A model generated the notes under the pieces. The model had not been told where the DNA came from and searched no databases. It saw only the letters and a list, made by a program, of their open reading frames with translations. The translations under genes were made by a program, and so were the position numbers. A stretch of 64,000 nucleotides of DNA from Lysinibacillus contaminans (GTDB taxonomy: Bacteria > Bacillota > Bacilli > Bacillales_A > Planococcaceae), in the NCBI RefSeq assembly GCF_001278945.1, contig NZ_LGRV01000007.1, forward strand, positions 176,842 to 240,841, given 5' to 3'. The first letter of the stretch is position 1. Each line of letters starts with the position of its first letter. Shown in pieces: positions 1-8,394 of this stretch.

Positions 1-68
1 AAAAGTGATAGACCGACGATAATAGCAGCAGTAATCGTATACTTAGGCTTAAAATGTCGAGCTTGCAT
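1..68 (-). CDS. Start of an unidentified membrane or secreted protein (cut by the window edge)
   Basis: Only the first 22 codons lie in the window. They read MQARHFKPKYTITAAIIVGL and onward: a basic N-terminus followed by a hydrophobic stretch, as in a signal peptide or first membrane helix. The ATG at 68 is preceded on the minus strand by the ribosome site AAGGGGAG at good spacing. It is divergent from topB. Too little is visible to name the family. Confidence 0.55.
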   Translation of the reverse strand, partial: MQARHFKPKYTITAAIIVGLSL

Positions 69-240
69 TTTTTCTCCCCTTTCTTTTTAGCTGAAGAATC
101 CGGCACTTCAATATATGTTAGGGGTTTTAGAGTATGCGAATTCGACTGAAGTTTTTTGATGATTGAAGAATACCTAACGCACTACGAATATTTGCAAGCT
201 ATGCTATAGTAAAAGGAAGGAACTAGAGAGGATGACATAC

Positions 241-2433
241 ATGGCAAAGAGCTTAGTTTTAGCTGAAAAACCATCTGTGGCACGCGATATTGCGCGTGTA
301 CTAAATTGTAATAAAAAAGGAAACGGCTATCTTGAAGGAGATAAATATATTGTCACTTGGGCACTCGGGCATTTAGTGACATTAGCAGATCCTGAAAGCT
401 ATGACGTGAAATATAAAACGTGGAATTTAGAAGATTTACCGATGTTGCCGGAACAACTAAAGTTAACGGTCATCAAGCAATCGGGTAAACAATATAATGC
501 TGTGAAATCACTATTAACGCGTGGTGATGTCAATGAAATCATTATCGCCACAGATGCAGGACGTGAAGGGGAGTTAGTAGCCCGCTGGATTATTGCTAAA
601 GCAAAAGTGAATAAACCAATCAAACGACTTTGGATTTCATCAGTAACAGATAAAGCAATTAAAGAAGGCTTTGCCAATTTAAAACCGGGCAAAGCTTATG
701 AAAACTTGTATTTTGCTGCTGTAGCACGTTCGGAGGCAGATTGGTACATTGGACTAAATGCGAGTCGTGCGCTTTCCACAAAATTTAATGCACAGCTAAA
801 TTGTGGCCGTGTACAAACGCCGGTTGTAGCAATTATTGCGAAACGTGAGGACGAAATTAAACACTTCAAGCCACAGACGTATTACGGTATCGAAGCGCAA
901 ACAAGTGAGAACTTAAAATTAACTTGGCAAGATAAAAACGGCAATAGCCGTAGCTTTGACAAAGAAAAAACGGATACTATCGTGAAAAAGTTAGGCACTA
1001 AAGATGCCGTTGTAACGGATATTGATCGCAAGCCGAAGAAATCCTTTGCGCCAGGTCTATATGATTTAACTGAACTGCAACGTGATGCCAATAAAATCTT
1101 TGGCTACTCAGCAAAAGAAACACTGAACATTATGCAAAAACTATACGAGCAACACAAAGTATTAACATACCCTCGTACAGATTCACGTTACTTATCATCA
1201 GACATTGTGGGTACACTGTCAGATCGTTTAAAAGCTTGTGCCATCGGGGAATATCGTACATTAGCAAATAAAGTATTAACGAAGCCCATAAAAGCTTCAA
1301 AATCTTTTGTCGATGACAGCAAAGTATCAGATCACCATGCGATTATCCCGACTGAGGGCTATGTGAATTTCTCAGCTTTCACTGATAAAGAACGTAAAAT
1401 TTATGATTTAGTGGTGAAGCGATTCTTAGCAGTATTATATCCTGCATATGAATATGAGCAGTTAACGTTAAATGCAACAATTGGTGATGAGAAGTTTGTC
1501 GCACGTGGTAAAACAATACTTAGCGCAGGTTGGAAAGAAGTCTATCAAAATCGATTCGATGACGAAGAATCTACGGATGATTTAAAAGAGCAAATCCTGC
1601 CTCGTATTGAAAAAGGGCACATACTAAAGACAAAACTAATCGTTCAAACATCAGGGCAAACAAAACCACCTGCACGTTTTAACGAGGCAACTTTGCTAAC
1701 GGCGATGGAAAACCCAACGAAGTATATGGAAACAAACGATAAACAGCTGGCAGATACATTGAAATCGACAGGTGGACTCGGTACGGTTGCTACACGTGCA
1801 GATATTATTGAAAAGCTATTTAATTCCTTCTTAATTGAAAAGCGCGGCGGAAAAGACATCTATATCACATCAAAAGGTCTTCAACTTTTGGAATTAGTAC
1901 CAGAGGAATTAAAGTCTCCAACTTTAACAGCTGAATGGGAAAAGAAACTAGAGCAAATTGCTAGTGGTAAATTGAAGAAGGACGTCTTTATTTCAGAAAT
2001 GAAGAACTACACGAAGGAAATTGTCTCTGAGATTAAAGGCAGCGAAAAAAAATACAAGCATGATAACATCTCAACGAAATCTTGTCCTGATTGCGGGAAA
2101 CCAATGCTTGAAGTCAACGGTAAAAAAGGCAAAATGCTTGTGTGCCAAGATCGTGAATGTGGCCACCGTAAAAACGTTGCCCGTGTCACTAATGCACGCT
2201 GCCCACAATGTAAGAAAAAACTAGAATTACGTGGTGAAGGTGAAGGCCAAATCTTTGTATGTAAATGTGGTCACCGTGAGAAGTTATCTGCCTTTGAAGC
2301 TCGTCGTAAAAAAGAAGGCGGCGGTAAAGTAGATAAAAAATCTGTGCAACAGTATATGAAGCAACAACAAAAAGAGGAAGAACCAATTAATAATGCTTTT
2401 GCGGATTTATTAAAAGGGATGAAATTTGATTAA
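241..2433 (+). CDS. topB: DNA topoisomerase III (type IA)
   Basis: Type IA topoisomerase that breaks and passes single strands, mainly to resolve recombination and late-replication intermediates. The 730-residue protein has an N-terminal Toprim domain (AEKPSVARDIARVL near residue 10, DAGREGE starting at Asp105) and the catalytic Tyr310 in YPRTDSRYL. The C-terminal tail carries Cys clusters (CPDCGKPM, CQDRECG, CPQCKKKL, CKCG, about residues 615-680), the zinc-ribbon type tail common in TopB. Length fits the Bacillus enzyme. ATG 241 is preferred over the in-frame ATG 232 because GAGAGG at 226-231 sits 9 nt before it; AAGGAAGG at 213-220 could serve ATG 232, so the start is not certain. Single-gene unit ending at a strong terminator. 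Confidence 0.96.
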   Translation: MAKSLVLAEKPSVARDIARVLNCNKKGNGYLEGDKYIVTWALGHLVTLADPESYDVKYKTWNLEDLPMLPEQLKLTVIKQSGKQYNAVKSLLTRGDVNEIIIATDAGREGELVARWIIAKAKVNKPIKRLWISSVTDKAIKEGFANLKPGKAYENLYFAAVARSEADWYIGLNASRALSTKFNAQLNCGRVQTPVVAIIAKREDEIKHFKPQTYYGIEAQTSENLKLTWQDKNGNSRSFDKEKTDTIVKKLGTKDAVVTDIDRKPKKSFAPGLYDLTELQRDANKIFGYSAKETLNIMQKLYEQHKVLTYPRTDSRYLSSDIVGTLSDRLKACAIGEYRTLANKVLTKPIKASKSFVDDSKVSDHHAIIPTEGYVNFSAFTDKERKIYDLVVKRFLAVLYPAYEYEQLTLNATIGDEKFVARGKTILSAGWKEVYQNRFDDEESTDDLKEQILPRIEKGHILKTKLIVQTSGQTKPPARFNEATLLTAMENPTKYMETNDKQLADTLKSTGGLGTVATRADIIEKLFNSFLIEKRGGKDIYITSKGLQLLELVPEELKSPTLTAEWEKKLEQIASGKLKKDVFISEMKNYTKEIVSEIKGSEKKYKHDNISTKSCPDCGKPMLEVNGKKGKMLVCQDRECGHRKNVARVTNARCPQCKKKLELRGEGEGQIFVCKCGHREKLSAFEARRKKEGGGKVDKKSVQQYMKQQQKEEEPINNAFADLLKGMKFD

Positions 2434-2928
2434 TTTAGGAAGTTGTTATTAAAAATAGAACTTTCTGAAATGCCCTTAAAATAAAGTAGGTGGAGAAAAA
2501 CGACCAGTTTTTCTCCACCTACTTTTTGGTTTTTGCTTATTTCGTGGAAAGTAGCGAAGTGAATACCTGCTACTTTCAGTAAATCGTGGGCAATGCCATA
2601 ATCCCATAGAAAAATCGTCTTGGGCCAACAGATGTTTATATGTAGCGAGAGGCGAATGTAGTCAACTACACTTGCCCAGCCTTCCACTCCAAGCAACTAG
2701 TGTAATAGTAGAATAAAGTAGTTTTATTTTACGAGATAAACTGGTCTAATTTTACTAGTAGTAAGCGACATGTCTTATCTAAAAATATTAAAAGCATCAT
2801 GTTTATTAGCTATATTAATGGTGCTCCCGGGGGAAAGAACGTAGATTTTTGCTTTTCCTCCATCTTTGTGAACGATTTATTCACGCGATTGCTATTGATA
2901 ACATACTTTTTTTATTTAATGAGTTGCA
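2434..2928. other. Gap after topB: terminator plus a relic of a dispersed repeat
   Basis: After the terminator, about 2557-2700 is not convincingly coding. It holds a segment near 2640-2690 (TGTAGCGAGAGGCGAATG, then ACTACACTTG) that recurs in altered form at about 8583-8633. It also holds GGGCCAACAGATGTT near 2616, which resembles part of the dispersed repeat at 60.2 kb. An open frame on the minus strand (2430-2696) looks like a by-product of this repeat. Confidence 0.5.
2483..2527 (+). terminator. Terminator after topB
   Basis: Perfect 19-bp inverted repeat (AAAGTAGGTGGAGAAAAAC, loop GACCA, then its complement) followed by T residues. It lies 50 bp after the topB stop codon. Confidence 0.9.
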
Positions 2929-3792
2929 TCATTTTACATCTTTTGTCCATTCTGCAACTTTATCTTCATTTTCTTTAATCCATTTTTTTGCTGCATCCTT
3001 AGGATCAGTGCCTTCCATAATATCAAACATAACACTTTCTATATCTTCTGCAGTCCAGTGGAAGTTATCGAGAACTTTGTATGCTTCCGGACTATCTTCT
3101 TTAAACCCTTTACGTGCAAATGTACCAATATACTCTTCATCTCCATATACACCTTTAGGATCATCTAAATATTTCAAATCATAAGCATTAAATTTCCAGT
3201 GAGGAGACCAACCTGTAACGATAATTTCTTCTTTTTTCTCAATTGCTTGACCAAGTGCTGCTGTCATTGCACTGCCAGAAGAGGTAAGTACCGTCCAGCC
3301 GTCAAGGTTTGGATAAACCTTATGAGCATTTTCTGTAGCTAGTGTCATATTTGCTCCTGGATCAATGCCTGTGATCGTCTTATCGGCTTCATTTGTTAAA
3401 TCTTCGATAGAGTTCACATCCATATAACTAGGCACTACCATCCCGAGCTTTGCACCTGTTAGATTTTCACCCAAATCGTCTAAATCATCCTTGTATTTCT
3501 CCACTTGTGGGGCGTGTGTTTGTGGTAGCCAAGCAGAAACCATACCATCAACTTCGCCCTTAGAAATTGCTTCCCACATAATACCATTGTCAAGTGGTGT
3601 TAGTGTGACATCATATCCTAAATCCTCAAGTACTTGTCCAATTACATGTGTAGAAGCAATTTCAGTATCCCATTCCACATAGGTTAGGTTGACTTCTTTA
3701 TTTTTTGTGTCTTCATCACCTGAGCCACAAGCAACTAATAATAAACTTAATCCTAAAGCCAATCCTAACTTAGATAATCTACCAAATCTCAT
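2929..3792 (-). CDS. Glycine betaine/choline-type ABC transporter substrate-binding lipoprotein
   Basis: 287-residue OpuAC-type binding protein. It has a signal peptide with lipobox LLVAC (lipid anchor Cys22), so it should sit on the outer face of the membrane. Aromatic-rich motifs expected for a quaternary-ammonium cage are visible: VEWDTEIAS, SAWLPQTHAP and GWSPHWKFNAYDL. The ATG at 3792 is chosen over an upstream in-frame start because AAAGGGAG sits 5-6 nt before it and the signal peptide begins there. No permease or ATPase gene is adjacent, so it either serves a transporter encoded elsewhere or lost its partners. Its promoter overlaps a 10-bp inverted repeat, suggesting repression. Substrate is inferred from the family, not shown. 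Confidence 0.9.
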   Translation of the reverse strand: MRFGRLSKLGLALGLSLLLVACGSGDEDTKNKEVNLTYVEWDTEIASTHVIGQVLEDLGYDVTLTPLDNGIMWEAISKGEVDGMVSAWLPQTHAPQVEKYKDDLDDLGENLTGAKLGMVVPSYMDVNSIEDLTNEADKTITGIDPGANMTLATENAHKVYPNLDGWTVLTSSGSAMTAALGQAIEKKEEIIVTGWSPHWKFNAYDLKYLDDPKGVYGDEEYIGTFARKGFKEDSPEAYKVLDNFHWTAEDIESVMFDIMEGTDPKDAAKKWIKENEDKVAEWTKDVK

Positions 3793-3854
3793 GAAATCTC
3801 CCTTTCTAACTGTAGTCTTTAATTTTATTAAGTGATTTATAACCATAAATTAGT

Positions 3855-3890
3855 AAGTAACAACCTAATATTAAAGGTAAGTTGTTACTT
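3855..3890. promoter_or_regulatory. Inverted repeat over the promoter (candidate operator)
   Basis: AAGTAACAAC at 3855-3864 and its exact complement GTTGTTACTT at 3881-3890, 16 bp apart. The two arms bracket the -10 box and lie in the spacer next to the -35 box, the usual place for a repressor. The regulator is unknown; none is encoded beside it. Confidence 0.55.
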
Positions 3891-3897
3891 TTGTCAA
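3868..3897 (-). promoter_or_regulatory. Sigma-A promoter of the betaine-type binding protein
   Basis: On the minus strand: TTGACA (complement of 3892-3897), an 18-bp spacer, then TAATAT (complement of 3868-3873), 76 bp upstream of the start codon. Confidence 0.65.
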
Positions 3898-4302
3898 ATA
3901 GCCAATGAAAATGGAAGGTTTGGAGTTTTAAGGAGTAGGTACAGTGATTGTAAAAGTTTGATTAATCATTAAAGAGTAACTTTCTTGTGAAAAGGGGAAG
4001 AATAATCAACTCTCTTATATCTGAACGTATCAAAAAAGAGGTACTGTGGAAAACTACATTTAAACAAGATAAAAATGAGGTCAAGTGGTTTTTTAGTTGG
4101 CAATTTAAGTATTACTTGTATAGAGAGTAATAAGTTAGCATGCCGCTTCAAATTGTTAGATCGAATATAGACTTTTTCTACATACTAAATTTACCGACCG
4201 GGTATAAGTGATTCACAACACTCAATAATTTTGTGAATTTTTTTTGTGAAGCTGTATACATTCTGCCTACTCATTCGTTAAAAAGGTGAAGGCAATGAAA
4301 AC

Positions 4303-4851
4303 ATGAAAGTGAGAAGGGTAGCGGTGACAGATGATTTAATTACATCACTATATAAAGAAAAAGCAGTTATTATCAAAAAATATTTAATAAAGAATGGATG
4401 TAGTTTGTTAGATGCTGAAGATATCGTACAAGGAACATTTGTAAAGGCAATTCAATATATGGTAGAGCTTCATGAAAAAAATCTTTCAGCCTGGCTGTTT
4501 AAGGTAGCGCTGCATGCTTACTATGATTTATGTAGAAAAAACAATCGATTTCCAAGCTGCTCTTTAGAAGATCAAAATCAATTTTTCACTGGATTAGCAG
4601 ATGAACTTGATGGAGAAAAGTTGCTTTTATCCAAAGAAAAAGCTGAAGAAATAACACAAGTCGTTAATATGCTAAACCCTAATCAACGAAATCTTTTGCT
4701 ACTAAAATATGAAATGGAACTCTCATATAAAGAAATCGCAGAACTTACGGATATGGATGAAAAAACGATTAAAACCTATTTGTATAGGGCTCGTTTAGCT
4801 TTCAAAAAGAAATGGGAGGAGACGAATAATGAAAAAATCAAAGATAGATGA
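4303..4851 (+). CDS. ECF-family RNA polymerase sigma factor
   Basis: 182-residue group 4 (ECF) sigma factor that redirects RNA polymerase, usually to an envelope-stress regulon. Region 2 is seen in LLDAEDIVQGTFVKAIQYM and AWLFKVALHAYYDLCRKN (about residues 35-90). Region 4 is seen in LNPNQRNLLLLKYEMELSYKEIAEL followed by a recognition helix (about 125-170). The next gene overlaps by 23 bp and is a typical anti-sigma factor, so the pair should be co-translated and held inactive until a signal. Start at ATG 4303 is supported by AAAAGGTGAAGG at 4281-4292. Confidence 0.92.
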   Translation: MKVRRVAVTDDLITSLYKEKAVIIKKYLIKNGCSLLDAEDIVQGTFVKAIQYMVELHEKNLSAWLFKVALHAYYDLCRKNNRFPSCSLEDQNQFFTGLADELDGEKLLLSKEKAEEITQVVNMLNPNQRNLLLLKYEMELSYKEIAELTDMDEKTIKTYLYRARLAFKKKWEETNNEKIKDR

Positions 4852-5797
4852 TTTATTTGATTTCGAAAATGTCGATACAGAAAAAATGCTAAAAGAAGCA
4901 AAAGGGAAAAGCTACGCTCGAATAATCTTAATTAGTTTAAGTATGGCAATTTATATTTTTGGATTAATTTATTTAGAAAAGATACAAATCACACCTTTTC
5001 TACTTGATAATAAAATTTCAGAAATAGATTCTTATTACAGTGTGTATGGAGCGAATACTCACCTAGGAATATGGGATGAAGAGTATCGTTTCATTGGTAG
5101 TAGTGCAACAGCTCCAAAATATAAAATTATTGATGGAAAACCAGTAAGCTTAGGAGAGGTAAAAGTACCATGGAAAGTAAACTTTAATGAATTCTCGCTA
5201 AATTCTAACTGGCCAACAACAGACACGAAAGATGTATTTACGTACGATGGAGTTAGAAAGCTACAATTCTATCATCCATCTGTAACTTACGAGGAATATA
5301 AAAACGATTTAAGTTTAATAGCAGAAATTCCTGATTTTAAAAAAATAGAGATGGGAATCTCTTTTGACAAGCCATACACATTACAAGAAGTTCAAAATAT
5401 GCTACCAAAAAACGTGAAATTTCAATGGGCATGGGTAGATATTTATGATGAAACGTACTTACAAGGATTGAAATCATCAGATGGAACGCCTTCAGTAGTT
5501 GTATCCGAAGAGTATGCCGCGGGATTTCATTTATATGATCAAGTAGGAGAGGCAATCAAAAACCCGAAAGAAAAATTTGTTGAAAACTTAGAACTAGCTT
5601 TAAGGAATAAAAGCGATTACTATAACGATTTAAAAACAATAGACGATTTTCTAAAACAAGAAAATGAAGCAATCAACACCGATAATATCATGATTGTTGG
5701 CGCTGTTATTACAGGCAGTCCAAAAGATATTTTAAGTGTACAACATAAAGAATACGTAAAAGCGGCTGTTTTAGGAGCCGTTGTAGATAAGTATTAA
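4829..5797 (+). CDS. Membrane-anchored anti-sigma factor (Sigma_reg_N/C type)
   Basis: 322 residues: a short cytoplasmic N-terminus (about 1-28) expected to bind the sigma factor, one membrane helix (about 31-49, ARIILISLSMAIYIFGLIYL), then a large outside domain of the kind found C-terminal in Bacillus anti-sigma regulators of this family. The gene starts inside the end of the sigma gene, with GGAGGAG 8 nt before the ATG. The signal it senses cannot be read from sequence. Confidence 0.82.
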   Translation: MKKSKIDDLFDFENVDTEKMLKEAKGKSYARIILISLSMAIYIFGLIYLEKIQITPFLLDNKISEIDSYYSVYGANTHLGIWDEEYRFIGSSATAPKYKIIDGKPVSLGEVKVPWKVNFNEFSLNSNWPTTDTKDVFTYDGVRKLQFYHPSVTYEEYKNDLSLIAEIPDFKKIEMGISFDKPYTLQEVQNMLPKNVKFQWAWVDIYDETYLQGLKSSDGTPSVVVSEEYAAGFHLYDQVGEAIKNPKEKFVENLELALRNKSDYYNDLKTIDDFLKQENEAINTDNIMIVGAVITGSPKDILSVQHKEYVKAAVLGAVVDKY

Positions 5798-5808
5798 AGG
5801 AGTGAAGA

Positions 5809-6168
5809 ATGGTGAAGGTTTTTATGGAAAATAGACCGATTCTATTTGGCGGTTTAGCATTTGGACTAGCCTCTCTTGTGCTAAATTGTTTGTATATTAT
5901 TTTTTTCAACATGGCTCATGTTTATGATGTGATACATGTTATCCCAATAATTTTTTTGATGGATCCTATTGTAGAAAAAATAGGATATATGGCTACTCCG
6001 TTTATGCTTCTACCAATAGCTATTATTCTAGATTTTATTTGTGGCTTGCTTTTCGGGTGGATTGCGAAGAAACTTACAAAAACACTACTCGCTTACGTAG
6101 TAGCTCTATTACTTTTATTTGGCTTCTACTGGGTCGTGATTACGTATCAATGGATTTTGATTTTATAA
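5809..6168 (+). CDS. Small membrane protein of the sigma-factor operon, function unknown
   Basis: 119 residues with about four hydrophobic segments (near 10-30, 40-55, 60-85 and 92-117). It begins 11 bp after the anti-sigma gene with GGAG ahead of the ATG, so it is probably co-transcribed and may be regulated by, or help control, the sigma factor. I do not recognise the family. Confidence 0.75.
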   Translation: MVKVFMENRPILFGGLAFGLASLVLNCLYIIFFNMAHVYDVIHVIPIIFLMDPIVEKIGYMATPFMLLPIAIILDFICGLLFGWIAKKLTKTLLAYVVALLLLFGFYWVVITYQWILIL

Positions 6169-6244
6169 GTAGATAAAGCTAAAGGTACTTTAAATTTAAC
6201 TTCAATAATTTCGTAGCTCCAAACAACGTGTAAAATATTTATTT

Positions 6245-6280
6245 CCTGTTCATTGATTAGTAAAATGGACAGGTTTTTTA
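6245..6280 (+). terminator. Terminator of the sigma-factor operon
   Basis: Ten-base-pair stem CCTGTTCATT/AATGGACAGG (one G-T pair), nine-base loop, then seven T. Confidence 0.85.
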
Positions 6281-6559
6281 TTTTATCCAATTCGCAACAG
6301 CATATGAAAAAACGTTAAAAAAATAAGTATTGAAAGATACTTCGATTAGGCTATTTACGATACGACTTATCTAAAAATAAGTGAAAAAGAGTAACATAGA
6401 CAGGGGGAAGTGAAGTTTATTTATGAAAGCACATTGAAAAAATATGATACTAAAGATGCACCATGCATTTTCAATGTGGCATTAAACATTTTATTGAGAC
6501 GATGCCGGTACAAAAGCGTGCCTATTATGAAAGTTAGTGCGTAAACTAGAATGAATTCA

Positions 6560-6942
6560 AAAAAAGCTTTATCTTCATTCAGAAGATTCCCTCCACTATA
6601 GATTGTGAGTGGAATGGGAGTTTAGTTTTTTCAGTGGGTATCTAAACGCTGACTGAAAGAAGATAAAGCCTCCAGCCGATGTCACAGATGTTTTTTGCGC
6701 GAAAGCGAAGCGTCAGCAGCAGATTTTTAGGGAGTCAATTTAGGAAGTTAGCCTAAGGTCGTAGCATCCATGCGACAACGGCTAACAGACCTACATCGTG
6801 TAGGCCTAAGCACAATTCAAAATCTAGACGCATTGTTTTTCTATGCGAAAGCGAAGCGTCAGCAACAGTCGCATTGTTTTCCTGTGCGAAAGCGAAGCGT
6901 CAGCAACAGGTACAATTACGCTGAGTCGTAATTGATTGAATA
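6560..6942 (+). repeat. Modular hairpin-rich dispersed repeat, copy A
   Basis: About 380 bp, matching the reverse complement of 60003-60380 and, in reduced form, 19072-19285. Left module: GCTTTATCTTC (6566-6576) pairs with GAAGATAAAGC (6659-6669). Next is the 24-mer GCGAAAGCGAAGCGTCAGCA (about 6698-6717, again near 6845 and 6887). A nested structure follows: AGATTTT/AAAATCT (6721, 6819) encloses GTTAGCC/GGCTAAC (6747, 6780) and CCTAC/GTAGG (6790, 6800). It ends in a small palindrome, AATTACG/CGTAATT (about 6914-6933), 18-28 bp before the next start codon. Whether it acts as DNA or RNA is unknown. Confidence 0.8.
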
Positions 6943-6960
6943 ATGATGGGGTTGACTAGA

Positions 6961-8076
6961 ATGAACGAGGATTTACAAAGATTACAACCGAAGTTAGTTG
7001 AGATTTTTAAACATTTACATGAACATCCCGAAATTAGTTGGCAAGAACAGCAAACGACGAAATACATTGCAAATATATTGAAAGATGCAGATATGGAACC
7101 ACATGTGTTCGAAGATATCCCTGGACTTTATGTCGATATCGGAAAAGGAACACCAAAAGTTGGGTTTCGAACAGATATGGATGCGCTCTGGCAAGATGTA
7201 GATGGGGTTTTTAAGGCGAATCATTCTTGTGGACATGATGGTCATATGACGATGGCTATTGGGACGGCATTACTTTTAAAAGAGATGGAGTCCGTTCTTT
7301 CTGGTGCAGTACGGATTATTTTTCAGCCCGCTGAGGAAAAAGCGGAGGGTGCCCATGCCTTAGTCCAAAAAGGTCTTATAGATGATCTAGATTATTTATT
7401 CGGCGTACACGTTCGTCCACTAAAAGAATTGCCGGATGGCACACATGCACCAGCAATTTATCATGGAGCAGCCAAGATTTTTACAGGAACGATTATTGGT
7501 GAAGATGCACATGGATCACGTCCTGAACATGGCATTAATGCTATTGAGGTAGGCGCAGCAATAGTTGAAGGTTTACAAAAAATTTGGACGGATTCGAATG
7601 TATCGGCATCAGCCAAAATGACGCAATTCCAAGCAGGAGGTTCCTCAGCGAATATTATCCCTGGAAAAGCGACATTTAGTATTGATGCACGTGCTCAAAC
7701 GAATGAAGCGATGCTTTCATTAACTAAAGGTATTGAGCGTGTGAAAACTTCAGTGGAAATACTTTATGGTGCAATGATAGATTTACGAGCAGATGTACAC
7801 GTTGTTGCTGCTTTAGTAAATGAGGATGCAGTGGAAATTATGCGAACGGCTATTATTGAGGTTGTTGGTGAGGAAGCATGTGCACCGCCAGTTGTTACGC
7901 CAGGCGCTGAAGATTTTCATTTTTATACGTATGAACGGCCTAACCTGAAAGCGACGATGCTTGGATTTGGATGTGGTGTAACACCAGGATTACATCATCC
8001 AAAAATGACATTTAATAGAGAACGACTTATGACGGGTGTAAGTATTATTACACGAGCCATTTTGCGTGCGTTATAA
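6961..8076 (+). CDS. M20-family metal-dependent amidohydrolase (aminoacylase/hippurate-hydrolase type)
   Basis: 371-residue M20 peptidase-family enzyme that hydrolyses an amide bond, typically of N-acyl amino acids. Seen: HLHEHPEISWQEQQT at the N-terminus, metal ligands in SCGHDGH (Cys90), RTDMDAL, FQPAEEKAEGAHAL with the catalytic and ligand acidic pair, GSRPEHG in the lid/dimer domain, and TPGAEDFHFY near the C-terminus. ATG 6961 is preferred over 6943/6946 because GATGGGG lies about 9 nt before it, but the upstream ATGs are possible. It stands alone; its 5' leader is the end of repeat copy A. The natural substrate is not evident. Confidence 0.9.
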   Translation: MNEDLQRLQPKLVEIFKHLHEHPEISWQEQQTTKYIANILKDADMEPHVFEDIPGLYVDIGKGTPKVGFRTDMDALWQDVDGVFKANHSCGHDGHMTMAIGTALLLKEMESVLSGAVRIIFQPAEEKAEGAHALVQKGLIDDLDYLFGVHVRPLKELPDGTHAPAIYHGAAKIFTGTIIGEDAHGSRPEHGINAIEVGAAIVEGLQKIWTDSNVSASAKMTQFQAGGSSANIIPGKATFSIDARAQTNEAMLSLTKGIERVKTSVEILYGAMIDLRADVHVVAALVNEDAVEIMRTAIIEVVGEEACAPPVVTPGAEDFHFYTYERPNLKATMLGFGCGVTPGLHHPKMTFNRERLMTGVSIITRAILRAL

Positions 8077-8101
8077 AGACGAGAAAGTAAACTTAGAGAT
8101 T

Positions 8102-8141
8102 TCCCCTTTAATGTAATGAATGATATTAAGGGGATTTTTTG
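8102..8141 (+). terminator. Terminator after the M20 gene
   Basis: TCCCCTTTAAT pairs with ATTAAGGGGA with a one-base bulge, followed by TTTTTT. Confidence 0.75.
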
Positions 8142-8159
8142 TCTTTACACCAAAAGCTG

Positions 8160-8182
8160 TTCATGCAAAATATTTGCATGAA
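8160..8182. promoter_or_regulatory. Perfect 10-bp inverted repeat, candidate operator
   Basis: TTCATGCAAA, three bases, TTTGCATGAA. No T-run follows, so a protein-binding site is more likely than a terminator. It lies about 930 bp before the LysR gene, so the target is unclear. Confidence 0.35.
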
Positions 8183-8263
8183 TTCTGAGCATGTCCAAAT
8201 CGTGAGGTCACATTCATTTTTCTTACGAGCGAAAACTGAACAACAAATTCTTTTAGAATATTT

Positions 8264-8394
8264 TTCAAACGCTAAAAAGCCTATTTGTCGAAATTGATAT
8301 ACGACATATTAAAAAATATGTGATAAATAGATGCTAAAGACCTAAAATGACACTTATTAAAAAATAAGTTGTATATCAAAATCGAGCGTTTGAA
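8264..8394. repeat. Nested inverted repeats (131-bp possible cruciform)
   Basis: Outer arms TTCAAACGCT (8264-8273) and AGCGTTTGAA (8385-8394). Inner arms TTGATATAC (8294-8302) and GTATATCAA (8371-8379). Two small hairpins lie inside: ACATATT/AATATGT (8304-8321) and ACTTATT/AATAAGT (8352-8369). It could be a MITE-like element or a structured RNA; no target duplication was seen. Confidence 0.6.

Larger units (their letters stand above)
3793..4302. other. Divergent gap between the binding-protein gene and the sigma-factor operon
   Basis: Holds the promoter and operator described above for the leftward gene. For the rightward operon, a possible ECF-type element is TGAAGC at about 4247-4252 with CTACTC 14 bp further on; this is a weak guess. 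No protein-coding signal was found. Confidence 0.4.
6169..6960. other. 790-bp gap: terminator, unexplained segment, dispersed repeat
   Basis: 6282-6559 holds no convincing gene. A 44-codon frame at 6410-6544 has a purine-rich site (AGGGGG) but only two bases before its GTG. The rest is the terminator and repeat copy A, listed separately. Confidence 0.5.

Noticed and set aside
2430-2696. 88-codon minus-strand frame
   Set aside because: Runs through the topB terminator and the same repeat family.
6410-6544. 44-codon frame starting at a GTG (KFIYESTLKKYDTKDAPCIF...)
   Set aside because: AGGGGG is present but only two bases before the start; no recognisable family. Could be a gene remnant.
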